Source of the DNA: Pleurostoma richardsiae
Taxonomy: Eukaryota; Ascomycota; Sordariomycetes; Calosphaeriales; Pleurostomataceae
Assembly (NCBI GenBank): GCA_030052745.1
Contig: JANBVO010000006.1
Span: 496,001 to 560,000 of the forward strand
Direction of reading: 5' to 3'
DNA length: 64,000 bases
Each line of letters begins with the position of its first letter. Within the stretch, counting starts at the first letter, position 1. Made by a program: the position numbers and the translations under genes. Under the pieces are notes generated by a model. The model worked only from the letters and a program-made list of their open reading frames with translations. It was not told the origin of the DNA and did no database searches. This document shows, piece after piece, positions 47,087-57,036 of the stretch.

Positions 47087-50000
47087 CTCAAAAAAATAGG
47101 AGAGACTACCTAGTGTACATTAGCTTAGCAGGTGGAACTCACGATGCCGCTTCCTGGAGGAGTAGCGGGAGCTCCCGTCGTGGACCAGACAAGCCCCGTC
47201 TGGCAGGTCTGGATCGTCTCTTGGCCTCTTTTTTAGTTGCGGGCCGCCTGCCTTCCCCTGATTCTGGGGGTGGCGACCGAAAGGTGCGGGGCCAGATGAT
47301 GGCATCGTGAAGTTGGGGACGACGTGCCGTGATGTCGGCGACGGTTTCGACGGCAGAGCTGATGCCTCTCCGCGCTGTTTCCGGGATACGAAATGAGATC
47401 AGTGACCTGTTTCCTTGTCACTCAACCTGCTCTCGCAAATCCTCGCTCACATCGGGAGCTGCATATTTGAGAGGGAGGCTGCTCGCAAACCCCTCCCATC
47501 CCACACCGACGATGCCTTCAAAGCAGGTACGTACCGCGAAGTGATACCATTCCCGGCATTCAGGAGGGAAGAGTGGGGCATGCGGACGTTCTGGAAGCCC
47601 TGCGCTCTGTGTGTGTGCCTCATCACGGCGTTGGCGAAGGTGGTGTGGCAGGGGATGCAGCGGCATGCCAGCCAACCAGCCACCCGCCTCTTGCATTCCA
47701 GCTGCAAGCATCATGTCAGGTATCAGTCAAACCCAAAATAACCGATGCACTCGACGAGTCACTAGGCGGGAAGGCAGGGGATCGAAGACAGGAATACAGG
47801 GAATACAGGAGCCCCGAAAACAGGAAGTCGCATCCCCCCCCCCCCCCGGATGTTTTCGCCTTTCGAGTGTACATTCCATATCGGGCTGTAGGTCCACAGT
47901 AAGGGAAAGGGCGAAAACCTCCGACATCGATCTTTTTCCATGACTTCTTTTTCCAGCCCACCATCTTCGGTCGTATCGGAAGTACCGCTCGCAGCAGGGG
48001 AGCTCGGGAAGGAGCCTGGGACGGAACATGTAGAGTGCATTACGGGGTACCCCCGTACCTTCCGTTCTGCGACCGGTAAGGACGCCGGGCGTTGGAGCGC
48101 TGGAGAGGTACCGAGGTACCGGGAAGGGGGGAGCCTTGAGCCTTACGCGAGCAGCTTGAGGCAAAAAGAACGAAACGCACACTAACAGAATCATGAGAAG
48201 ATGGTGTGTGGAGGAAAGATTTTCATGCATCCTCCCTCGGAACAGCCTGCGGTCTGTGTGCCAATGTGCTTGCTTCCCTACCGTACAGGAGGAGCTCGCA
48301 AGCTTGCAATAGCGCTGCAGCTTGGCCGGCGGTCTAGGTCTGATCAGCGGAAAGGAGGCGGAACACCAAGAGGCAGATAGCGAGATTCATCCGCGCATCA
48401 ACTGTTTCCCTCCTCGTAAGCTCTTGTCCCATCTGGAGTCGGATCTTGCACATCACGCTGATCCATGGAGCTTTTGGTACAATATGCGCCACGAGCGAGT
48501 GCAGATCGGCGCTGCACTTACAGGAAGCCCGCTCCGCAGATTTATGGAGAATGCATATGACCTTTTGCCCTTGTGGTCCTTGCGGCTCGCATCAATGTCG
48601 ACTAGTTGTTGGATGGTGAGAACTCTCACCAGACGGCGGTCTAGTCTGATAAGCACAGACAAGGTGGGATGAGCTGTACATCCCTACATCTAAGCGCTTC
48701 CTCCTGGAAATCACCTGCCGCCAGGAACGCCGCAATGGTGTTTCGCGAGTAAATGCGGGTTCCGCCTGTCCTTCGCGGGCAATGCGCAAGATGCGCTCCT
48801 CGCGGGACGCCTGATACTTGGCAGGGACGTCTCCTGATAAGACTCGGGGATCTGTCAAAAGCCCACGCATGCGAATTCGTGATGCTCTGCTATCCTGCCA
48901 CTTCATCACACCGCTATTCTTCGAATCCTTCCTGTCCGGTGTTCGCCAATGGATAGTGTCACAGCGCAGGTGGGCGTCCGGCTGTCAAGCCCCGGCGCGG
49001 GGGTCGCGGTGTCAACGGGCAGTCGGGCACCCGGCTGAAGACTCGTCGGGCCCGCTGACTGGAATCGTTTCATGAACAGATCCATGACCGTGACTTCTCA
49101 CACGCCTGCTTACACGTAGACTTCTCCGAATAGCACTTGTACCTCCTGGGTATGTTTGGGCAGCAACGGAGACACAACTTCAGAACTCTTCCTCGCGGGC
49201 GGATCGACGCTTTAGGCAGTTCCGGTGACCGTTCCTGACTACCATGGGTACTCCTGTACCCGTTACACGTCAAAAACAACGGAGATAGAGTTCCCGCAAG
49301 GCCCATCTCTTCCTGAGTCTCCGGTTTTCTATTTTTGACCGAAGATTTCACCTCGAGTCAGATAAAGAGGGGCTTGAAGCAAAGAAAAAAGGTCTGTTTA
49401 GAGGTACATCACATCATAGCCGCAATCAGAGTGACAATCGACGTGATTCATGAGGACTTTGCAACCTCCAAATCCAACGCGGCATCCGTGGCATATGCAA
49501 ACTCGACGCGGAACCACCGCGACACAAGAGGGAGTGTCAGGAACTTGACAGCTTTAGGGAGGAGGTGGCGCTTATCGAGGCAGGTTACCACGCCCACGCT
49601 TGGTCGTGATGGTGGTGTTGAGCTCATGCATTGGGACGGAGCTTCTTCCTTAGCGGCCAAGTCACCAATCCGGAGCAATTCCGGTCGAGCGACTCGAGTC
49701 CAACCGGGACCTGCCACCACTTCAGCCGCAGCCTGCCACTCGATGACAGCAGAAAGATGGATCAAGCCTCGTTGGACGGCGCAATCTCCGCAGAAAATTA
49801 TCGATATTTTACGAATCGCCCTTTGACCCGCAGTTTCGCTCACCGCTCCTGCTTGGGAATAACTGGGGGCGTGGAGAGGAAATTCGGGGTTGCAAAAGAC
49901 ATCTAGCACGTACCTCGTGTAAGTTCTCACGTCCAGCGCCGCCAAAGTGACGAGGATTCCCATCTCAAATGCGGGTCGCTAAAATGGCATTTCTTCACCT

Positions 50001-50593
50001 TATTGACCTTCCCACACTTGCGAGGGGCTCCCCCCCACGCACCATTCACCACGCCGGTCGTTGGCAATTCCCACTCCCGCACCCACTGCGTATCCATTTG
50101 TCTGCACTAGCGTTATCCCGCATGTTTTTCTTCTCTCGCACAGGCGGCCAGGGGATGGATGCACGCTGCAAATGGCTGCATGCCGATACGCTACTCGCTA
50201 TTTCTGCGCTGCATCCCTCCGATAGCAAACCCCCGTAAAGAGGGGGGAGGGGGGTTTGTCTGCTCTCCGATGACCGGTGTTCCTAGGAGGTCTCCGAAGC
50301 TCTACTCTCTATTTCTCTAGAGCTACTCTCAGAATTCGCGAAACTTCCAGGCCGTTTGGGGCAGCACTACAAACAGGGCAAAGGAATGGCATCGGCCAAA
50401 ACCTCCGGCCTTCCTCAGTATCCTACCATCTCCTGCTATTTTGGTAGATTGCGTCAGCTCGCAGCCCCGCCAACCGCAGCAAGATACAGTAATCCCCAGG
50501 CTTAAGCCAGGGCCCCAGGTTAACCTTGGAGCTCCAGTGTGCTCATCTTACCCCATGAAAGCTGGTGGGCTTGGTTGCCGCCAGCTGACCTCC

Positions 50594-50881
50594 CAGGTCA
50601 TGAAAGAAAAAAATGGTCGGTCCACTAAATGCTCGCTTCTTCCTACACCACTTTTGTATGTAAAACAGGCATGAATTACATCGTCCCATAGCCGTATTCA
50701 AGTTATTTATGTCAACCATTCCATCAAAATAACTCGCATTTACAGACGGAAAAAGAAAACAAAACCCTGAGATCTCAGAAAGTCTCTCCTATGATTTGGT
50801 TATGATTAAAGATGAATTCGTTGAGTAAATGGGAAGTAAACAACAGTTAGTGGACCGGCCATTTTTTCCTTTCATGACCTG
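50594..50881. mobile_element. Short inverted-repeat element (MITE-like)
   Basis: A 38-bp arm at 50594-50631 recurs as its reverse complement at 50844-50881 with only three mismatches. Weaker similarity continues about 15 bp inward, where both arms translate to similar peptides around MKxKNGRST. The arms begin CAGGTCATGAAAG and end GGTCCACTAA. The roughly 210-bp interior is AT-rich and has no coding content. Outside the arms a further GGAGCTC match exists on both sides at unequal spacing, so the outer boundary may be wider (about 50540-50910). I could not identify a target-site duplication or a transposase family. A non-autonomous DNA transposon is the best fit. Confidence 0.5.
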
Positions 50882-51626
50882 CCTCCCGAATCTTATTACG
50901 AGCTCCAGGCTAGGGGGGCCGGAAGCACAGTCTAGGCCGCATGCCACTGCCGCCAGCAACCTGCGGACGGCGGGTAGTGGGGCTGAGGTGGGATGGCTCA
51001 GATGCAATGCCTGCAGAACGCTCCCGGGTGCCTGGCTCCCCCTGGCCTTTCCTTACCGCTTGCTAAGAATCGGTAGCTCTCGTGCCCCAGGCGAATGCAG
51101 CTATCCCTGCGAGTTGGTCCCGAGACACCACAGCAATTTGCGCTCCTCCCCACAGTAGCATCGCAAGAAAGGGGACGGTCTCATCGCTACACTTGCCAAA
51201 GCCGGCGTGGGGAAGAAGAGAGGGTTTACAGAGGGGTAGAGACAGTAGAGGATGGGGAGACCTGGTTGCGCAAGGTCGCAGCTATGCAGCAGCTATGCAG
51301 ATGCAACACGTCCCCAACTGTCGGTGAAGGATGTCTTGCTGTTGAACGTTTCGGTTCCGCTTGCAAAACGGTCGAGAGACAAAAGAGAGACACTCGGCAA
51401 GTACCAAATTTAGTAGACGGGAGCAGAAGCGATCGACATGAATCAGAGACAAGGCAAACGCCCAGACAACGCCATGCCGTGCCGGATGCGGAACCGTCTG
51501 GCGTCTCCTATCTCTCGTGGCCCTGTCCTCCCACCCCTCGTCCCCGTGTGCGACCATCGGGCCGCTGGAACTGCTATCGTGCGCCCAGCTGAGTGAGAAC
51601 AGACCGACAGACCGAACGGCCGGGGA

Positions 51627-51643
51627 AGGGGGCTTGTCAGGGG
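51627..51643 (+). promoter_or_regulatory. Two STRE-like AGGGG sites
   Basis: AGGGG occurs at 51627-51631 and 51639-51643, 50-65 bp before the TATA box at 51694. AGGGG is the stress-response element bound by Msn2/4-type zinc-finger factors. Short motifs like this arise by chance often; the paired position just upstream of a good TATA box is what makes it worth noting. Confidence 0.25.
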
Positions 51644-51693
51644 AGGTGACGGGAGAGCCACATCATGGAGTTGAATTATGAGGTGAGCTGTAG

Positions 51694-51701
51694 TATATAA
51701 G
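51694..51701 (+). promoter_or_regulatory. TATA box, distal promoter of the SDR gene
   Basis: TATATAAG is a consensus TATA box. ATGs are present on the plus strand just before it (51665, 51679) and then absent for the next 590 bp, which suggests that transcription starts shortly downstream. Confidence 0.5.
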
Positions 51702-52230
51702 AGTCGAGTCTTCACTCCCCGCGGCTCCAGCGTAGCCTTCCCAACATTCTCGCACTTCTCTCCCGTATAGATCATCGACTCTCGTCGATTTGACATCCCA
51801 TCTCGTGCATTGATACGCAAGAAGCCAGTTACCCAAAGATTGTGACCCAGCCTTGTCTGCCCGTTGCTTACGACTCGCAACCTCTACACTGTCCCTGCAA
51901 AATAACCCTATTCGCTTGCATTGCACAACAACGCCCTTTGTGCTTGCTTCTTGTGCTCTGTGTGCGACCACCCCGGAACTTGTCCCGCCATCAGCAAAGC
52001 TTCCTCCAGCGAGAAGAAGAAAGCATCTTGAGACTCCCCCGCACTTGTCCTGGGTCGAAGGCCACAAGGGCACGTCGCACGACAGGAATCCCGGCAGCTG
52101 AACCCTGGAACTCTACCCGGCATCCAGTACCAGAAGCCAGATCTATCTCGCGGGATTGAGCGGTTTTACAAGCCCAATCCAACGCAGTTATTCATTGCGC
52201 AACCACTCAGACAAGACAAGGAAGCAAGAG

Positions 52231-52730
52231 GTACGTTCGCGTCCGTTCCCATCGATCAAGGGCCGCTGTGGAAAGGGTCGCGGAGTTCAATGTGTGTGTG
52301 TTCGTCTGCTGTGGTCGAAACGGCCGGCAAACGCTCCCTCGCCAGCTCCGTGGCCAATTGTGACGTTGTGACCGATGTACCTCAAGTACATCAGCTACGT
52401 ACACGCATTTCCATGACTCTCTCCCGCCCTCCCTTCGCCATCCTTCCATCAGCACATTCTGCACTTCGTCCCACTCGACTCGCTCTCCCTCTCCACACCC
52501 GCGTCCGCCAGCTCGCCGCGCTTATCTGCGGAGCTAAGGGGCTCGGGGTGGGTGCTTTGGAGAGTGAGCCGGTGGGTGTGTGCGTGTGTGGGAGGGAATA
52601 GCAGCAGGGGCAAGGACAGGGGCAGGGGCCGTTTGGATTGGCGTTGGGGCCTCTCCGGACGTGTGCAGCCGTGCAGATGGATGTACTTTGGAGCTGTCCA
52701 GAACTAAAGCTTATTTTTCCTTCTTTCTAG
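52231..52730 (+). other. Candidate 500-bp intron in the SDR 5' leader
   Basis: The donor is AG|GTACGT. The acceptor is a strong polypyrimidine tract, TTATTTTTCCTTCTTTCTAG, with a CTAA-containing branch-like site (GAACTAAAG) about 25 bp upstream. All five plus-strand ATGs of the 51702-53912 interval (near 52290, 52375, 52413, 52677 and 52681) lie inside these limits. Confidence 0.5.
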
Positions 52731-53214
52731 TTCGTTTGCTCTCGCAGGTTCCGCTCATAATCGGCATTTGCGGATCAGATCAGAGGTACTCGGGTACAGC
52801 AAGCAGTGTGTGCTTGCATAGTATAGCGCCGGGACGCGTGGATACGAACCAGAGCGATCGACACAGTCGAAGAAGTCTAGAGTCCACCAGCAGCAGAACC
52901 GAGAGAACCCCTCACCCCCTTCAGCCATCTGTCTGATAGTGCACCACCCCTCTGCACCACCCTGCACCGCCAGCGCCATCCGGAGCTACTGTCCTGCAGC
53001 CCTCGACGCTAGCCAAGCGTGACTGGACAACCCACCTCAACAACACCTCTCCGTCCTGACGCCGTCGAGCCCACCGATCTTCAAGGTCCCCGGCGGTCGA
53101 GACTCGCCACTCGTGCCCTCTTCGCCTCATCCGAGACCAGTTCTCTGCTGCCACCACCACACGCCGGTCAACTCCATCCGCGCCATCCCACCCGTCATTG
53201 TTCTCGAGCAAACA

Positions 53215-53222
53215 TATATAAG
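53215..53222 (+). promoter_or_regulatory. Second TATA box, possible proximal promoter of the SDR gene
   Basis: TATATAAG again, about 690 bp upstream of the start codon. It could drive a shorter leader (about 650 nt), also free of ATGs. Which of the two boxes is used cannot be told from sequence. Confidence 0.4.
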
Positions 53223-53912
53223 CCCAGCCTGACGGTCAGTTGGGAACTGTCAGGTCTCCTCTCTCTACTTAGCAAGCAGGTTTGTTGTCGCTATTGAGGA
53301 GCCCCGGTACTCTAGACGTACCTTGAAGACTTCGTTTCTGAACACCAGCCGTTATACCTACCACCCGATCTTTCTTCTTGCCTGCCCTCTCGCAGACCTT
53401 GATCTTTGCAAAAGTTCCGTGTCCTTGCGTTGAAAGAAGAATCAACAACCGTCTTGTTTGGTGCAACTTTGTCGGTTTCTCTACGAGACAACAATCTCAC
53501 GCCAAAGTACCCAAGACCCCGCGATACCTCGAGCCAGCATCCTCATCTCAGCCCTGAGACTGCCGCATCGCGCTTCCCCGGACCCCTGGTCTTACCTGAG
53601 TCTTACGCCAAGCTAGATCGAGAATCCCTCCGGTACTCTCTAGCCCAGCCCGATTCACTTGAGACACGATTGGAAAACATCGTCATCAGTGATCCCTTAG
53701 TCGACAACCCCCCCGGCTACCTCACCTTTCGGTTACCTCACGGTTACCCGGAGCCTGCCGCCCACCTGACACTTAAAAGGACCAGCGTCACTCACTCGGC
53801 TTCTTCGGTCGTTTAACTCCATCGTCTTTTCCCGACAAAAGTAGTCAATTGCGACTTCCTCGTCAGTCACAACTTTTCTCACCTAGACAAGTTATCAGCA
53901 CAAACCGCCAAA

Positions 53913-55068
53913 ATGTCTGGTCTCCGATCCGCCTTCCGCCTCACCAACCGGCTGGCCATGCCTCGCCCTGGTGCTGTGCGCACCACTGTCCCCTCCGGCA
54001 CCCGCGCCTTCTCTTCCACCGTCCCGGGCATGAAGAAGTCTGAGGTCATCAAGGAGACCGAGGTCCCCGTCTCTGTCTACGCCCCCGACTCTAAGGGCGT
54101 CGCTGGTGGAAACCAGGGCGACCGGTTCAGCATCCCTGTCCGCCCCAATGGCGTCGCCATCCACCCGTCTCCCCTCGAGGAGAATGACCCCGTTGTTCCT
54201 CTTGAGCCTGAGATCTTCAACAAGATGCCGCGCACCATGCAGAAGATGAGCGTCATGGACAAGGTCATCATCATCACTGGGTGAGTTTTCCCGTTACAGA
54301 TATCGCCCTTCATGACGTCTAGCTAACCCGTCAATCAGTGGAGCCCGTGGTCTTGGAAACCACATGGCGCGCGCCTGCGCTGAGGCCGGCGCGAAGGCCA
54401 TCGCCATCTTTGATGCCAACCAGGAGCTAGGCGACGAGTCTGCTGCTGAGCTGCACAAGAACACCGGCCTCCCGGTCACATTCTTCAAGGTCGACGTCCG
54501 CGACGGTGCCGCTATCAACGCGGCCGTCGAGTCCGTCGTCGAGCTGTACGGCGCGCCTGACGTGCTCGTCAACTCCGCCGGTATCGCCGACTCCAACATC
54601 AAGGCCGAGACCTACGACCCGGCCATGTGGCGCCGCCTGATCGATATCAACCTGACCGGCTCTTTCCTCATGTCCCAGGCCGTCGGCCGCGCCATGATGG
54701 CCGCAGGCAAGCCTGGTTCCATCATCCTTGTCGCCTCCATGTCCGGCTCGATCGTCAACTACCCGCAGGAGCAGTCGTGCTACAACGCCTCCAAGGCGGG
54801 CGTCATCCAGTTCGGCAAGTCGCTGGCCGCCGAGTGGGCCAAGTACAATATCCGCGTCAACTGCATCTCCCCCGGCTACATGGACACCGCCCTCAACAAG
54901 GTCCCCGCTCTCGACGCCCAGAAGAAGATCTGGAAGTCCCTGACGCCCCAGGACCGCCTGGGCGCCGTTGACGACCTCAATGGCCTGTGTGTCTTCCTCG
55001 CCTCTGATGCCAGCGCCTTCATGACCGGCTCCAACGTCATCATCGACGGTGGATACACTCTCTACTAG
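53913..55068 (+). CDS. Short-chain dehydrogenase/reductase (polyol/ketose type)
   Basis: This is an NAD(P)-dependent classical SDR, closest by pattern to fungal D-arabinitol 2-dehydrogenase and sorbose/xylulose reductases. Model: join(53913..54280,54339..55068), 365 aa; the 58-bp intron splits the first Gly of the cofactor loop. The Rossmann motif TGGARGLG is at residues 122-129, the NSAG motif follows (VLVNSAGIAD), the catalytic Ser lies in ASMSGS, and the pair is Y271/K275 in YNASK. The C-terminus DGGYTLY is typical. About 115 residues precede the catalytic fold. They begin with an Arg-rich, acid-free segment (MSGLRSAFRLTNRLAMPRPG) with a likely cleavage near RAFSST, so mitochondrial import is probable. 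The start has strong CAAAATGTC context. The exact substrate is not resolved. Confidence 0.9.
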
Positions 55069-57036
55069 GCGGACCACGCTTTTTCAGAGCTGAGGAACTG
55101 GTTGAGACAGGTTTGCGACAAGACTTATATTAACGGCATGACGAGCGGTTTTTTTCTCAAAAAAACGGCAGACAAGAGCTCAGCTGGTTTTTCTGACAGA
55201 CGAAACGACGATACCCTACGGATAGACGACTGGACTCCGGTGTTTTTGATAGCAAGCTCAAGGGAATGGGGAGTTGCCCCATTATTCACAGACGGAATGG
55301 GCAGGGAGTTGACTTACTGTGCATGCTGGGACGAACAAAGCAAAGCACCTAATAATCGCGTGTGAGGGGAGACCCTCCACGACCATGGAAAGGCGACATG
55401 GGGGATGTCGCCTTTTCTTCCTACGACCGTGAAATTGGCTTCTCGTTTTTTTGCTTCTGGTTTTGCGACTCCGGGGTTTAATGGAGTACGACATACATCC
55501 TGCATTGCTTACTGCAGTATCCTTTTGCGGTTTCGGCTGGTGTTTCTCCCTTCAGGACCAAAGAAAAAGTTTGGTACAGGCTTTGGTTGCCGCCGAGGGA
55601 TAGAGATAGATGAAGTGGGATGGTGACTGGCGACTGCCGTGAGGCAGAGCCGGTGCTAATAGAGACGGAAGATGCGTCTTATCTCGAGAACCCTGCCCAT
55701 GTGCCGTGAGATGGAATCGTGAGACGTGAGATTTGATATGTGCTTGCCGTCCCTTATTGCCTGCCTGACGAGCCGTACGTGTCTCTTGAAGGGATGCCCA
55801 AAAGAAAACCTGAACAGTGGCTTACCTGATCACCGCAGCTTAACGGGATGGATACACAAATACATCTAGCATGTAGACACAATCAAACAACTTGGCATGT
55901 CTGAACAGGACAGCAACCAGAGGTAAGCAACAAAGAGAACCGGGGAGGTATTTTCACTCAAGACGACCCTATCGGATTTCTACTACCAGAAGCTGTCCCT
56001 AATCCCACCAGACAACCAGGACGGTAATGGATTCCGGGAGCCACCCCCGCGGGTCTCGAGAAGGGGGGCCAGCAGCAAACCCAGTTTCCCCATTTTTGCC
56101 CTCCCAAAAGATTTCATTCCTGTCATGTCACGTATTCCCACAGTGACTCGTTCACATACAAATCGATCATCAGCCGCCCGGAAAGGTTGGGGGGGGAAGG
56201 AGGGGGGTCAAGTTTCCGTCTGTGAAGATCCTGTTCACGACAACTCGCGCTCCCATAAAGCAACCTCGCCATCTCCCCCTGATGTGTGGGCGTGGAACTG
56301 AAGGACCCTCTCCGTGGGTTCCATTCACCAGGACCTTGAACAGCCCAGTGCCAACAAAGTTCCGCCCATTCGCTTTTTTTCTTCTTTTGTGTGCACTCTT
56401 CGTGCGAAATATGTTAGGGGAAAGTAGAGGGGACAGTGCCCCATGATGCAGCACGAACGCGTCATACCGTCGTGCCGTAGGCCATCCTGATTTAGGAGAG
56501 CCCTGGCGAGCTTCAACGAGCACTCTGGCAGAATGTGCGGAGGCAAGCAGCCTCCCGAAGAGGCGACAAGAGTTTCCGGCGGAAAGCCGAAACTAACCCA
56601 GCAAGTGAGGCAACTTCTATGTGCGATGGCAGAAAAAGCAGTCGAAATCCTCTTCTCCCGTCAAGGGCCAAGGTTAGCTCTCCAGCATGAGGGCAGATTC
56701 CGAATTCGTTCGATACGCGAGCCAGCCCAGGTGATCTGGGTTCCAACAAAGTCCATCGATGGTCCAAAGCCGCCGAAAAAAAATCCAACAGAGGGGATAT
56801 CTAGTCCGAATAAAGGGGCTGCAATGTTTATGCAGCAGCATCGGTGGTTCAAGAGCAGATGCTGATCTCGAAGCATTAAGCTCAAAGGAAATATGTGCAT
56901 GGAATGTTGTAGGTATCATCCGGGGGGCTAAAGCTGCCCCTCCGAAGAAGCAAAGAAGATCGTCGACGCAGCCAAGTCGTGGTTTGAGCGTGTGCTCAGA
57001 GCGCTGCTGTTCAGACAGGTCCGGCATCGAGCTTTA
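55069..57036. other. Convergent intergenic region SDR/STE20
   Basis: This is a 2-kb stretch between two stop codons. No gene can be supported; open frames are short and without motifs. Confidence 0.45.

Larger units (their letters stand above)
46303..51693. other. 5.4-kb gene-poor region
   Basis: I cannot support any gene here. The open frames are short, overlap on opposite strands and show no family motif or phase-consistent splice joins. It contains two hairpin-forming palindromes, a C14 tract (47834-47847), G-rich runs near 50238-50258 and a MITE-like inverted-repeat element (50594-50881). Unannotated non-coding transcripts are possible. Confidence 0.45.
51702..53912 (+). other. Putative long spliced 5' leader of the SDR gene
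   Basis: From the TATA box to the start codon at 53913 the plus strand has no ATG, except within 52231-52730, which looks like a 500-bp intron. That leaves about 1.7 kb of spliced leader with no upstream start codon. The sequence is C-rich with CT tracts. A 136-codon frame inside it (53406-53816) lacks an ATG and is not called as a gene. Confidence 0.5.

Noticed and set aside
47834-47847. C14 homopolymer
   Set aside because: Simple low-complexity tract; possible length error in assembly, no biological claim.
49335-49963. Two overlapping opposite-strand frames of about 165 codons
   Set aside because: Neither has recognisable content; mutual overlap suggests chance.
53406-53816. 136-codon frame upstream of the SDR gene
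   Set aside because: No ATG in the frame or nearby, no family motif; it lies in the putative leader.
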